This document shows positions 10,541 to 20,119 of a stretch of 64,000 bases of DNA, one piece after another. Position numbers and translations under genes: made by a program. The notes under the pieces were generated by a model. The model was not told the DNA's origin. It searched no databases and saw only the letters and a program-made list of their open reading frames with translations. The DNA lies in NCBI RefSeq assembly GCF_002269125.1, contig NZ_NQKI01000010.1:62001-126000 (forward strand). Reading direction: 5' to 3'. Numbering within the stretch: the stretch's first letter is position 1; each line of letters opens with the position of its first letter. This DNA is from Pseudomonas lundensis. GTDB lineage: Bacteria > Pseudomonadota > Gammaproteobacteria > Pseudomonadales > Pseudomonadaceae.

Positions 10541-11122
10541 ATGAGCCAGATGAGCTTGTCCGACTTCGAATACGCCAGGAAAAGTAAGCAAACTCGCCGC
10601 GAACGGTTCCTCGCCCAGCTCGACCAAACACGAGGGCGGTAAACGCGATCCGGAGATCCATCAAACCAAAAAATTAACCAGTATTTCTTTGGAGTGAAGG
10701 CCCATCTCGGTGCCGCCGATGACTCTGGGCTGGTTTAAGCGATGTCACCCAGGTTGCCGCACTACTTCACGGCGAGGAAAACACGGTCTATGCCGATGCG
10801 GGCTACACCGGTATTGAGATACGTAAAGAGCATGAGAATCACGAAGTGGTTTGGCAGGTCGTCGCGCGGCGCAGCGCCTATCCCAGGCTGAGTAAACGCC
10901 GCGTGCCTTTACAAGGCCAAGCGCAAAATCGAGTACCTCTACGCCCAGACGCGGGCTAAGGTTGAACATCCATTTCGGGTGATTGAACGTCAGTTCGGTT
11001 GTGTGAAAGTACGCTTTCGCGGACTGATGAAAGGCATCGCCCAACTGACCACGCTGTTTGCGCTGTCAAACCTGTGGATGGCTCGAAAAAAGCTGACGGG
11101 TATGGGCAATGTACGCGTGTAA
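10541..11122 (+). mobile_element. IS5-family transposase remnant
   Basis: The first 29 codons (MSQMSLSDFEYARKSKQTRRE) match the N-terminus of IS5-type transposases. A large central deletion follows, then C-terminal pieces in shifting frames: QTKK, FFGVKAHLGA (needs one base added near 10675), TVYADAGYTG with a catalytic Asp, and KVEHPFRVIERQFG with the catalytic Glu, ending FALSNLWMARKKL and a stop at 11120-11122. A further frameshift lies near 10910. Only about 580 of the expected ~980 nt remain, so it cannot make active transposase. Possible degraded ends are near 10476-10490 and 11286-11299, but I could not establish terminal repeats or a target duplication. Confidence 0.85.
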
Positions 11123-11482
11123 CACGCAGAAATGGGCTGACAAGCCCAGCCAATCGTTGCACGCAGGGCGTTTCGCGCTAGTTAGTGCTGTTCGCCGTGG
11201 TTTTTTCAACTTGCGGCACACATGCGGCAAGTTGAGCGGAGCTTACTTAGGTGAACAACGTCACGGTGTAAGTCGGTGTGTACGTGTTCAGTGTGCTCCA
11301 ACCTGATCGAGCCTGCCCTTGATTGAGGCCTCATTCAGCGACCTGCCCCCCCTCGCGCGAAATTTCGATCACTGACCGTAGTACTAAAATCCTGTCCCTA
11401 CATATAAAGAAAACAGGTTTTTGGCCGATGCCCTAGTTATTAGAGAGGTGCGTCCCGTGCGTCTCTAGGCGGGGGGCTATTG
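11123..11482. other. Non-coding gap after the IS remnant
   Basis: 360 nt. The first part is probably degraded IS3'-end sequence. A perfect eight-base-pair hairpin (CAACTTGC at 11207-11214 with GCAAGTTG at 11227-11234) is present but has no T-run on its 3' side in either orientation, so it is not a standard terminator. The last 80 nt should carry the promoter of the small fimbrial-like gene. Confidence 0.45.
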
Positions 11483-11818
11483 ATGAAAGTATTCGCGCTG
11501 GGCTTGGCGGCATGTGTGTTGTGCGGGCTTTCCAATGAGGCAGTGTCTGAAACGGTTGCCATGAGTGGTGTCATCAAGTTTCAAGGCGAGATTGTGGAAG
11601 CAGGGTGTGAGCATGGTCGATTGGGGGCTGTGGATTATGGCGACAAAACCCAATTGATCGATGTCGCGCCCAATGTAGTGTTGGCAGTGAATATGGCGAG
11701 CAATGCCTGCCGAACGGGGCAGCTACCGTTTGTCGCGTCCTATCAGAAGCTAAACACCCCGGCCTACCGTAAAGAACAAGGGGTGCACAACGGCGTGGTG
11801 ACTATTTCATACCTCTGA
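11483..11818 (+). CDS. Small exported type 1 fimbrial-like protein
   Basis: 111 aa from the ATG at 11483, behind a run of Gs acting as ribosome-binding site. A signal peptide ends near EAVSE. The mature part begins like a chaperone-usher pilin strand, SGVIKFQGEIVEAGCE, has a second Cys in SNACRTGQ that would form the pilin disulfide, and ends GVVTISYL like a final pilin strand. At under 100 mature residues it is much shorter than a normal pilin of about 150. No chaperone or usher gene is nearby. Function unknown. Confidence 0.65.
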   Translation: MKVFALGLAACVLCGLSNEAVSETVAMSGVIKFQGEIVEAGCEHGRLGAVDYGDKTQLIDVAPNVVLAVNMASNACRTGQLPFVASYQKLNTPAYRKEQGVHNGVVTISYL

Positions 11819-11889
11819 GTGCAACGCGGGGCGAGGATGGCAGGTATACTGCGCGGCTTTCTTCCTACCCCGCATTCTCCGGAGCTTTC

Positions 11890-12135
11890 ATGACTTCCTC
11901 TAAACAACTGACGGCTCCAGAAACCGTGGCGGCCGAACAGGCCGAGCTGGAAACAACCGCGAACGCTGCCGACAAACCGGCCGTTCCAGCCTTCAGCTTT
12001 CCATTCAACCCTGCGGCATTTGCCCAAGCCAAAAAAGACAACCAGCCCTGGTATCAGAAATCGGGCAAGGGCGGTCACGATAAAACCCCGGGCGCGCCAC
12101 CCCACGGCACCCGTAAAACCATGGGTAAACGTTAA
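11890..12135 (+). CDS. Small conserved hypothetical protein
   Basis: 81 aa, starting at ATG behind CCGGAGCTTTC. The first 35 residues are Ala/Glu/Thr-rich and probably disordered; FSFPFNPAAFAQAKKDNQPWYQKSGKGG is a compact Phe/Pro motif followed by a basic Lys/Gly/His tail ending TRKTMGKR. There is no signal peptide or TM. The basic tail could bind nucleic acid, but that is inference. Codon use looks like the core genome. Confidence 0.65.
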   Translation: MTSSKQLTAPETVAAEQAELETTANAADKPAVPAFSFPFNPAAFAQAKKDNQPWYQKSGKGGHDKTPGAPPHGTRKTMGKR

Positions 12136-12287
12136 TTTTTGACGTCGAAAAACCGTCGCGAATCGCTGATTTTTAGCGTTTGTACGATTAACTTCGGCGA
12201 ACCTGCGCCAGATCAGTATTTCGTTAATGGGTGCGCTTAGAGTCGACAGCCCTGCAGACTCCTCCCAATATTCCGAGCGCGCCTGTT

Positions 12288-13711
12288 ATGAAAATCAATC
12301 TACCGATTACCGGCCGATCCGTTGATTTTGCACCCGACGCTAATATCCTCTCCACCACCGACCTCGACAGCCGTATCACCTATGCCAACCCTGACTTTAT
12401 TCAGGTCAGCGGTTATGAGCTGAGTGAGCTGTTGGGCAGCCCCCACAATCTGCTACGCCACCCCGACATGCCTGCCGCGGCCTTCAGCCATATGTGGCAG
12501 ACGCTCAAGGCCGGACGCTCCTGGATGGGGATGGTGAAAAACCGCTGCAAGAATGGCGACCATTATTGGGTCAGTGCCTACGTCACGCCGGTCATGCAAA
12601 ACGGTGAAACCGTTGAGTATCAATCTGTGCGCACTCACCCAACCCCTGAGCGCGTTACGGTCGCTGAAGCGTGCTACGCAATTCTGCGTGCAGGGCGGCT
12701 GCCGTTCTGGAAGCGTCTGCCAGGGTTGGGATTGGCCAATAAATTGGCCCTATACGTCAGTGCAATACTAGGTGCTGTCATCGCGATGGGGGCGGTGCTA
12801 ATGCCACAGTTTGATCCGCAAGCCGGGTTAGGGCTATGCTTCAAGCCCAGGTCGGGGCTGTGGTCGGGCGCATCGGTGACGCTTCCCGGCGCTTGGCCGG
12901 GCACGCCGGTCAACTGGTCGAGCACCTGCAAAGCAGCCATGACAGCACCTTGCACCAGCAGCTAGAAACAGATCAGGTGGCCACCGCAGTCAACGAGATG
13001 GCTGCCAGCGTGGCGCAAGTGGCGAGCAATGCTCAGCAGGCATCGCAAGCAGCCGATCGTGTCGAGCAGGAAACCCGTGAAGGCTATGACCTGGTGATCA
13101 AAAGTCGCACCTCGGCGCAGCATTTGGCCAGCGAGTTGGTGCGAGCCACTGAAGTGGTTCATCACCTCGAAAACCACAGCAGTGAGATTTCATCGGTGCT
13201 GGAGGTGATACGCAGCATCGCGGAGCAAACCAACCTGCTGGCACTCAACGCCGCCATTGAGGCGGCACGTGCGGGCGATCAGGGGCGCGGATTTGCGGTT
13301 GTGGCGGACGAAGTGCGCGGCCTTGCACAGCGCACCCAGCAGTCCACCTGCGAAATTCAGCAGATGATCAGTACCCTGCAAAACGGTGCGCGGGCCGCGG
13401 TGCAGGTAATGCAGCAAAGCAGTGAGTATGCGCAAAGCAGTGCTAATCAAGCGCAATTGGCCAGCAGTGCACTGGACGGCATCAGCCTTCAAATCAAGAA
13501 AATTACCGAAATGAGCGTGCAGATAGCCTCCGCCGTCGAAGAGCAAAGCGTGGTCAGCGAGGACATCAACCGTAATATCGCCGGGATTCGCAGTGCCTGT
13601 GAGGTTACCGTCGACGCCGGGCAGCAAAGTCAGCGTAACTCGGGGGATGTGGCAGATCTGGCGGCAGCCTTGCGCAGCCTCGCTCAGGATTTCTGGCAGT
13701 CCCGGCGTTAA
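12288..13711 (+). pseudogene. Aer-like PAS chemoreceptor with internal deletion and frameshift
   Basis: The first frame (ATG 12288) encodes a PAS domain (ILSTTDLDSRITYANPDF, GSPHNLLRHPDMPAAAF, DHYWVSAYVTPV) and a TM at about residue 160 (LALYVSAILGAVIAMGAVL). Near 12835 the frame changes: [19 protein letters not shown] continues in the +2 frame through the signalling domain, with the hairpin tip [32 protein letters not shown]. The HAMP-like linker expected between them, roughly 80-100 residues, is missing. The receptor half cannot be translated with the signalling half, so this is probably an inactivated energy-taxis receptor. The downstream frame has its own ATG at 12836, but a receptorless protein is unlikely to be functional. 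Confidence 0.85.
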
Positions 13712-13715
13712 GCGG

Positions 13716-14192
13716 CTAAACCGTTTCGTACTGGACCAGCGCCATGCCGTGGCGGGCGTACATGTCGCGGGCCTTGAGGTTGTGTGCCATGACCTTGAGG
13801 TCGACACAGGGTTCGCCGCGCTGCCGGAATATCGCAAACACGTGCTCCAGCAAGGCGCTGCCCAGGCCGCGGCCCTGATACGCGGGATCAATCACCAAGT
13901 CCTTGAGGTATGCGCTGGTCCAGGCCAGCGCAACGCCCACCACGCGTGTGGCGTGTAGCAGCACAAAGCACAACGCAGGATCGTATTCGGCATCGTGTGC
14001 CAAGGTGTGCTGCCATGCCGCAAAAGAAGGCACGCTGCCCTGTCCGCCAGCGTAGCCCTCTACGAGTAAGGCATGCACCGGCTGAGTCAGAGACGCACTC
14101 AGGGTGCTCACCGTGAAGCCTTCAGGCCACGGGCGCGCAGGCGGTAAAGGGCCGCGCAAGTCTTTGCGCAGCAGCAGGCACGCCGCGCTCAC
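13716..14192 (-). CDS. GNAT-family N-acetyltransferase
   Basis: 158 aa single-domain acetyltransferase. LKDLVIDPAYQGRGLGSALLEHVF at about residues 92-115 is motif A, with QGRGLG binding the acetyl-CoA pyrophosphate; KARDMYARHGMALV near the C-terminus is the motif B helix. The substrate is unknown. It starts four nucleotides after the cheV stop, so the two are probably co-transcribed. It converges on the broken chemoreceptor. Confidence 0.88.
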   Translation of the reverse strand: MSAACLLLRKDLRGPLPPARPWPEGFTVSTLSASLTQPVHALLVEGYAGGQGSVPSFAAWQHTLAHDAEYDPALCFVLLHATRVVGVALAWTSAYLKDLVIDPAYQGRGLGSALLEHVFAIFRQRGEPCVDLKVMAHNLKARDMYARHGMALVQYETV

Positions 14193-14196
14193 GGGT

Positions 14197-15099
14197 TCAA
14201 TACCCTTGAGCGGCGACGGTGCGGGCGGCTTCGATCAGGCATTTGGTCAGGTCGGGAGACGAGAACTTGGTCAGCACGGCGTTAGCACCTGAGAGGCGCG
14301 CTTTTTCGCTGTTCATCGCACTGTTGAGCGAGGTGTGCAGCAGCACATACAAGTGATTGAAGTCAGGGGTTTCGCGCAGGGTACGGGTGAACGCGTATCC
14401 ATCCATTTCGGACATTTCGATGTCCGACACCACCAGGTTGATCTGATCTTTTGTGCCTTGCAGTTCCAGCAAGCGGTCGATGGCTTCTTTGGCGCTGCGG
14501 GCGGTGTGGCACTGCAAACCCAGATTACGCAGGGTAATGACCGATTGTTGCAGGGCGACCTGACTGTCATCGACCACCAGAATCCGGGCATTGGCCAGTA
14601 ATTCGGCTTCTTCCATGGTCACGGCGTCCGGGTCCTCGACGATTTGCGAAGGCGCGATGCCGTGAATCACTTTCTCGATGTCCAGCACTTGCACCAGCAT
14701 GTTGTCGACCCGCGTCACCCCGGTAATGAACGAGCGCGAACCGCCCGAGCCATAGGGTGGCGGGCGGATGTCGGTACTCAGGCAATGAATGATCTTGCTC
14801 ACCGCCTGCACATGCAGGCCCTGCTTGGAGCGGCTGACATCCGTGACGATCAGGCAACCGCCGTTCGGGTCTTCCAGCGGCTGCTCGCCGATGGCGCGAC
14901 TCAGGTCGATAACCGCCAGCGAGGCCCCGCGCAGCACGGCAATGCCTTTCACGTGAGGATGCGACTCGGGCATTTTCGTCAGCGGTGGGCAGGGGATGAT
15001 TTCGCTGACCTTGAGCAAGTTAATCGCCATCAGCTTGCCGCTGCGCAAAGTGAACAGCAGAAGCGAAAGAGAGTCTGCGCGGGCGTTGTGGGAGGACAT
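14197..15099 (-). CDS. cheV: Chemotaxis coupling protein CheV (CheW-receiver fusion)
   Basis: 300 aa. The N-terminal half (about 1-165) is a CheW-like coupling domain (LLLFTLRSGKLMAINLLKVSEII, VIDLSRAIG). The C-terminal half is a CheY-like receiver: ARILVVDDSQVAL contributes the acidic pocket, VVSDIEMSEMDGYAF the phosphorylatable Asp, and LTKFSSPDL the conserved Lys. It would couple chemoreceptors to CheA and adapt the response when phosphorylated. It stands apart from other chemotaxis genes, as CheV genes often do. A possible receptor partner nearby, the Aer-like gene, is broken. Confidence 0.95.
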   Translation of the reverse strand: MSSHNARADSLSLLLFTLRSGKLMAINLLKVSEIIPCPPLTKMPESHPHVKGIAVLRGASLAVIDLSRAIGEQPLEDPNGGCLIVTDVSRSKQGLHVQAVSKIIHCLSTDIRPPPYGSGGSRSFITGVTRVDNMLVQVLDIEKVIHGIAPSQIVEDPDAVTMEEAELLANARILVVDDSQVALQQSVITLRNLGLQCHTARSAKEAIDRLLELQGTKDQINLVVSDIEMSEMDGYAFTRTLRETPDFNHLYVLLHTSLNSAMNSEKARLSGANAVLTKFSSPDLTKCLIEAARTVAAQGY

Positions 15100-15220
15100 A
15101 AAAACCTTCTGTGTAAAGAAATGCGCGCGGGCTTGAAGCCAACAGCAGCGGGCGATACAGGGTTATCGACCTGATTGGGTCGGTCTTTAACAAAACCCCG
15201 GATCAGTACCGGTTTAGGGT

Positions 15221-16219
15221 TTACGACGTTTGGCAGCCTTGCCCATAGGCGAGAAAATCGTTCAGTTTTGACTGTTGGCCGCATCCGATAACTAGCCACA
15301 GTAATAGCCGGGCTTTACGTGGGCAGAGAAACCCACTCAGGTGCAAACCCTTGCGGATTAAATCGATTTCCCCACCCGTGAATCCGTAAGTGTGAAAAGC
15401 CGTTGTCCCGGCACCCGTGCGTGAGCCCACGATGACAGGGAGGTTGATTGCAATCGCCTGTAAAGCAATTGACCACTTTTCACTGACATGGCCAGCACCA
15501 AAGCCGGCGATCACCAAGCCTTGATAACCCATCTCCACCAGTTGCTCAAGAATCAGGGTGTCAGCTGATAGCGAGGCCTCCAGTAACGCGACTTTATGCG
15601 TGGTGCATGAGGGTATGGGCAGAGTCATACGGGGAGCCCCGGGGTGCAGAAAGCGGGGCGTGTGTTCAATCATTAACCCCACTGGGCCGCCTGTCGCAGA
15701 GGTGAAGGCATTCAAGGCTAGGGTGTGGGTTTTACGAACCGAGAGTGACGCGTGAATCTCGCCATTCATGACCACCAGAACGCCTCTGCCTTTACTCGAT
15801 GCACTTAGCGCGACACGGCATGCATCTAGCAGATTGCCAGGGCCGTCAGCGCTTGCCTCGCTGGCTGAACGCATCGCGCCCGTTAATACCAAGGGGGTAT
15901 CGTGTGGCCACAAGTACTCGAAAAAAGTTGCGGACTCTTCAAGGGTGTCGGTGCCCTGGGTAATGACCACGCCTTGAGCGCCCAGTGTGATCTGGTCATT
16001 GGCCCATTCCAGCACCTGCAGCAAAAAATCAAAATTCACTGAGGCGCTGGGCAATAGGCTCAGACTTTTAATCCGTATGTGAGCCAATGCGCCGAGTTCA
16101 GGTACAGAGGCCAGTAATTCAGCGCCGCCCAGCGACGGAGTAATTCCTTCACCGGGTTCACCGCGTTGCATGCTGAGGGTGCCGCCCAGTGTTGCGATGG
16201 CAATTGTCGGTCGATTCAT
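15221..16219 (-). CDS. Asparaginase/glutaminase-family amidohydrolase
   Basis: 332 aa from the ATG at 16219 (strong GAGGA site). Family motifs are clear: IATLGGTLSMQ with the nucleophilic Thr at residue 14, VITQGTDTLEES with the catalytic Thr-Asp pair, TGAMRSASEASADGPGNL, and VRKTHTLALNAF with the Lys. It should hydrolyse asparagine, glutamine or a related amide. There is no signal peptide, so it is probably cytoplasmic. It is last in a minus-strand set with a membrane protein and a nitrilase-type hydrolase. The C-terminal LLWLVIGCGQQSKLNDFL is slightly divergent. Confidence 0.9.
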   Translation of the reverse strand: MNRPTIAIATLGGTLSMQRGEPGEGITPSLGGAELLASVPELGALAHIRIKSLSLLPSASVNFDFLLQVLEWANDQITLGAQGVVITQGTDTLEESATFFEYLWPHDTPLVLTGAMRSASEASADGPGNLLDACRVALSASSKGRGVLVVMNGEIHASLSVRKTHTLALNAFTSATGGPVGLMIEHTPRFLHPGAPRMTLPIPSCTTHKVALLEASLSADTLILEQLVEMGYQGLVIAGFGAGHVSEKWSIALQAIAINLPVIVGSRTGAGTTAFHTYGFTGGEIDLIRKGLHLSGFLCPRKARLLLWLVIGCGQQSKLNDFLAYGQGCQTS

Positions 16220-16286
16220 GCTGTCCTCACTGATACGCAGGTGCGGGTTTCTGAGGTCGAAACCCGCCACGCACGCCGGGCAAAGG

Positions 16287-17483
16287 TTAGTTTACGAGCC
16301 AAAAACGGATGGCTGGAACGATTAGTAAAGTACTGATTGCCATCGACAGGACGTTGCCGATGTAAGGGTGCACATACGTTGGTAACCGCTGAGCAATGGC
16401 GCAGGCCAAAGGCGGTGCGATTAAAGCCCCAAAAAAGGCACTGATGACCACCACTGTTGCACTGCCGCCGCAGGTCAGCACAGCTGCCGGGACCACTGAG
16501 ACCAGCGGGACATACGTGGGATACCAGCCTCTTATCTGCCATTGATGCCGCCACATCGTCACCCCCAGTAAAGAGGTCAGCGCTTGCCCTGCAATCAGCT
16601 GCAGCACGAGTCCTGAGCCATAGGCGGGGCTTAGAGGGTTTAGTCCATAGGCGAGCAGCACGCCCAGTAACAAACCCAGGCTCGCCCACTCATTGCCAAA
16701 GAAAGGCGCTTCGGAAAAGTCAGCCAGAACGCGGCGTACCGTCCATAGCAGCCCGTAGTCCGGTGTTTTTGTCGCGACAGGTTGAGCACATTCAGGTGCA
16801 GATCCAGGCGCGCGACTTACCAGAACAGGTATTGCGCGACACAACATAAAAGCAGCCACGCTACCGAGTGCCATCCCCAGCACATTGCCAATCACCACTG
16901 GTAACCCCAAGGGTACGCACAGAAAGTTGACGAACAACAGACAAGCCGGAGTGACGAGTAACGCACCCAGAACGGCCCCGTTAAGGGTTACTTTCCAGCC
17001 TCCACCAAAGAATAGGACCATGGCGGCGGGCAATGATACAAATGCAGCGAATGTGGGCTGCCACGTATCGGCGGTCAGGGTCCAGCCCCACAACGCATTG
17101 CTCAGTAATAACCCCAATAGGGAGCTGGTCACCAGCCATGGCCACAGTCCGGAGCCGTAACTGATGCTGAAGCCTTGCCACGCCGGTGCGTAACGACTGG
17201 TCCAGTAGCCCAAGGCAGCTCCAAGCAGCAAGCCGAATGAAGCCAGTTCATGCTTGTAGAACGCGACCTCGGTGATGTCTCCGAGTATCCAGCGCAGCCA
17301 GGACATCGGGGAAGGCAGCTCAGCCATCATTTCGCTATATCTTGGCCAGTGTCCTGGATTTGAGTCCGTGTAACTCAGCGCCATCCAGATCGAAAACGCC
17401 CCGACGGCCAACCCGGCAGCCATGATGATCCCTGACAGGCGGGCAGCCGTGCGTGATGTATCGCGTACAGGTGAGGAGTCCAT
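16287..17483 (-). CDS. Polytopic membrane protein with internal duplication, unknown function
   Basis: 398 aa from the ATG at 17483 (GAGGA site), with about ten hydrophobic segments. Two homologous halves are visible: ILGDITEVAFYKHELASFGL in the first aligns with VLADFSEAPFFGNEWASLGL in the second; both continue with a GLLLG segment, a YGSGL motif, a conserved W/PTF or W/PTY loop, a V(S)LPAAM/VSVVPAAV helix and an IGNVL(G/S)MA segment. Such repeats are typical of transporters, but I cannot name a family. Its position between two amide-hydrolase genes, 14 and 67 nt from them, suggests an amide, nitrile or ammonium-related substrate. That is inference. Confidence 0.85.
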   Translation of the reverse strand: MDSSPVRDTSRTAARLSGIIMAAGLAVGAFSIWMALSYTDSNPGHWPRYSEMMAELPSPMSWLRWILGDITEVAFYKHELASFGLLLGAALGYWTSRYAPAWQGFSISYGSGLWPWLVTSSLLGLLLSNALWGWTLTADTWQPTFAAFVSLPAAMVLFFGGGWKVTLNGAVLGALLVTPACLLFVNFLCVPLGLPVVIGNVLGMALGSVAAFMLCRAIPVLVSRAPGSAPECAQPVATKTPDYGLLWTVRRVLADFSEAPFFGNEWASLGLLLGVLLAYGLNPLSPAYGSGLVLQLIAGQALTSLLGVTMWRHQWQIRGWYPTYVPLVSVVPAAVLTCGGSATVVVISAFFGALIAPPLACAIAQRLPTYVHPYIGNVLSMAISTLLIVPAIRFWLVN

Positions 17484-17496
17484 GGCGGCATCCTCA

Positions 17497-18384
17497 TCAG
17501 CGTGGCAGGCAAGGGTGGTAGCAATAGCCGAGCATCGAGTCATACAAGTCAGTACGACGATCCCGGTGCAGATCGTTCAAGTTGTTCCAAATCGGCGCGC
17601 TGCGTGCGCTAGCCAGATCGATATCGGCGTAAAGGATGGTTTGCGTATCTGCCGGTGCGACCTCGCCAATGGGCCAGCCATTGGTGCCAGCGATCAGCGA
17701 GCAACCCAAATAGCGTTCACCCTGTTCTTCGCCGATACGGTTGGCCGCCGCGATATACACGTTATTGACGTGGGCTGCGGTCATTGTCAGGTAGGAGGCC
17801 ATGCATTTACCCGCCGCATCGAACAGCGGCGGTGGTGTCCAGACCCAGTTGTTCAGGCTACAAATGATGTCGGCGCCTTGCTGGGTCAAGAGACGCGGCA
17901 CTTCGGGGAACCAGATATCCCAGCAGATCAGCAGGCCAATGCGCCCGATCGGCGTTTCAAACACGGGGAAGCCCAGATTGCCGGGTGTGAACCACAGCTT
18001 TTCCCGATTCCATAAGTGGGCCTTACGGTATTTACCGATAAAACCGTCCGGCCCCAGCAACACAGCGGTATCGAACAGCTGCATGCCGTCCCGCTCCGCC
18101 AGCCCGGCTACCAGATAAACCTGATGCAACGCGGCAAAATCCATCCAGGCCTGGGTGCTGGGACCATCAGGAAGGATCTCGGCGTGCAGAAAAGCATCCT
18201 GCCGATTGGCGAAGAAATAGCCGGTGTTGGCCAGCTCGGGAAGGACAATCAACTCCGCCCCATTCGTAACGGCCTCCATGGCCAGGCGCAGACTGTTGTG
18301 CAGATTGTCTTGGCGATGCTGGATGCCGACTTGAGGATCAAATTGCACAACCGCAACGCGCACTTCACTGATGGCTTCGCTCAT
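17497..18384 (-). CDS. Carbon-nitrogen hydrolase (nitrilase superfamily)
   Basis: 295 aa from the ATG at 18384, with GAGGTG upstream. The catalytic triad is visible: Glu in VLPELANTGY (about residue 47), Lys in GKYRKAHLW (about 117) and Cys in LLICWDIWFPEVPR (about 150). It hydrolyses an amide, carbamoyl or nitrile bond; the aliphatic amidase/N-carbamoyl hydrolase branch fits best, but the substrate is undetermined. It is the first gene of a three-gene minus-strand set with a membrane protein and an asparaginase, so the set may feed ammonia release from amides. Confidence 0.9.
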   Translation of the reverse strand: MSEAISEVRVAVVQFDPQVGIQHRQDNLHNSLRLAMEAVTNGAELIVLPELANTGYFFANRQDAFLHAEILPDGPSTQAWMDFAALHQVYLVAGLAERDGMQLFDTAVLLGPDGFIGKYRKAHLWNREKLWFTPGNLGFPVFETPIGRIGLLICWDIWFPEVPRLLTQQGADIICSLNNWVWTPPPLFDAAGKCMASYLTMTAAHVNNVYIAAANRIGEEQGERYLGCSLIAGTNGWPIGEVAPADTQTILYADIDLASARSAPIWNNLNDLHRDRRTDLYDSMLGYCYHPCLPR

Positions 18385-18571
18385 GACTGACACCTCAGGT
18401 AATTGTCACCGGGTTGTCAGTAAGGCGATTTGTAAGGTTGCGGGTCTATCGTCCGCATCCGTTCGGCCTGTAGTTCATTGCTCTGAAATTGGTGGGATCC
18501 GTCATTTTTCTTACGTTGCAAAGGGTATTGGCGCAGTGTGCGGCGGGCGCCCATGGCGCGTTGCCCTGCAT

Positions 18572-20119
18572 CTATTTCAACCCCAGTCGCTTGGCCAAGC
18601 GCCCCAGATTGGCCCGGTCCAGCCCCAGTTCACGCGCCGCGCTGGCCCAGTTGTGCTGATGGCGTTCCAGGCACGCGCTGATCAAGGTTCGTTGATAGTG
18701 CTCTGTCGCTTGACGCAGATCTCCCAGGGCGTCGGGAGCCTCGGCGGGTGTGTCCGGCGCAGCCTTGGTGGCGGGGGTTGAAGGCAGATCAAGGTCGTGT
18801 GCCGTCAGTGTCAGGATGCGCGGGCGTGTGGGGCAATTGCCCAAGGCTTTCAAGGCGCTGCGGCCTATCAGGTGTTCCAGTTCGCGCACGTTGCCCGGCC
18901 AGTCGTAATGCACCAGCGCGGCCTGTGCGTCTGGGCTCAGGCGCAAGCTGCCAAGGCCCATGCGTGAACGGTTTTGTTCAAGGAAGAAGCCGCTGAGCAG
19001 CAGCACGTCGCGCCCGCGTTCGCGCAGGGCGGGCACTTTGAGCGGGTAGACGCTCAGGCGATGGTAAAAGTCGGCGCGGTAGCGACCGCTGCGCACTTCT
19101 GCCGCCAGATCGCGGTTGGTGGCGGCAATCAGGCGGACGTCGACGCGATGCTCTTGATCCGAACCCAGGCGTTGTAACTGACCGCTCTGGAGCACGCGTA
19201 GCAGTTTGGCCTGCACCGCGAGTGAAAGCTCACCCACTTCGTCGAGGAACAGCGTGCCGCCGTTGGCCAGTTCGAATTTTCCCCGCCGATCCTGGGTGGC
19301 CCCGGTGAAGGCGCCGCGCACGTGGCCGAACAGTTCGCTCTCGACGAGCGTGTCGGGTAGCGCCGCGCAATTGAGGCTGATCATCGGTTTGTCGGCCCTG
19401 GGCGAGGCGGCATGAATCGCTTGCGCCACCAGCTCCTTGCCGACCCCGGTTTCGCCGGTGATCAGGACCGTCAGGTCACTGGTGCCCACGAGTGCGATCT
19501 CATCGAGCAGGCGTTTGTGAACCTTGCTCTGGCCAATCAGCTCTTTGTTGGACGTGCCGTTGGCCTGACGGTACAGCTCGGCTTTCAACTGCTCGTCTTC
19601 AACCCGCAAAGCCAGGCGTTCGATGCGCCGGGCAACATTGACGGTGGCGGCCGCAAGGCTGGCGAACGCTTGCAGGGCATCAAGCTCGATCGGCTCGAAA
19701 CGTTTGGGATCAAGCGCGTCGAGGGTCAGCAAGCCCCAGGGCTTTTCGTCAATGAACAGGGGACAGCCCATGCAGTCGTGGATTTCCAGATGCTCGGCCA
19801 GCCCGTCGACCAACCCGTCGTAGGGGTCGGGTAGCTCGCAATTACTGGGGAAACGCGTTGGCCCGTGGCTACTGAGCAGCACCTCAAAGCGCGGGTGCTC
19901 GCTGACGTTGAACCGACGCCCCAATGTGTCGAGGCTCAGGCCGTCTACGGCCAAGGGCACCAGCCACTCGCCGTCCAGACGCAGCAAGGCTGCAGCATCG
20001 CAAGGCAGCAGGGCGCGCATGGCTTCGAGCAGGCGGCGATAACGCTCGCTTTCTGGCAGATCGCGAGACAGGTCGTCGACCAGTGGCAACAGTGTGGTAA
20101 GCAGGAGTTTTGCAGTCAT
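18572..20119 (-). CDS. norR: Nitric oxide-responsive sigma-54 activator NorR (FhpR)
   Basis: 515 aa: GAF sensor (1 to about 170) that binds NO through a non-heme iron, AAA+ domain (about 187-425) and a Fis-type HTH at the C-terminus ([21 protein letters not shown]). Walker A is GETGVGKE, the sigma-54 loop GAFTGA is intact, and [10 protein letters not shown] is Walker B. It is divergent from hmp across 162 nt containing three GT-N7-AC operators and a -24/-12 promoter, matching the NorR/FhpR circuit. One operator overlaps the norR start codon, which implies autoregulation. Confidence 0.96.
   Translation of the reverse strand: MTAKLLLTTLLPLVDDLSRDLPESERYRRLLEAMRALLPCDAAALLRLDGEWLVPLAVDGLSLDTLGRRFNVSEHPRFEVLLSSHGPTRFPSNCELPDPYDGLVDGLAEHLEIHDCMGCPLFIDEKPWGLLTLDALDPKRFEPIELDALQAFASLAAATVNVARRIERLALRVEDEQLKAELYRQANGTSNKELIGQSKVHKRLLDEIALVGTSDLTVLITGETGVGKELVAQAIHAASPRADKPMISLNCAALPDTLVESELFGHVRGAFTGATQDRRGKFELANGGTLFLDEVGELSLAVQAKLLRVLQSGQLQRLGSDQEHRVDVRLIAATNRDLAAEVRSGRYRADFYHRLSVYPLKVPALRERGRDVLLLSGFFLEQNRSRMGLGSLRLSPDAQAALVHYDWPGNVRELEHLIGRSALKALGNCPTRPRILTLTAHDLDLPSTPATKAAPDTPAEAPDALGDLRQATEHYQRTLISACLERHQHNWASAARELGLDRANLGRLAKRLGLK

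Noticed and set aside
11207..11234. Perfect hairpin considered as terminator
   Set aside because: The only T-run lies on the 5' side of the stem, so it does not form an intrinsic terminator in either direction.
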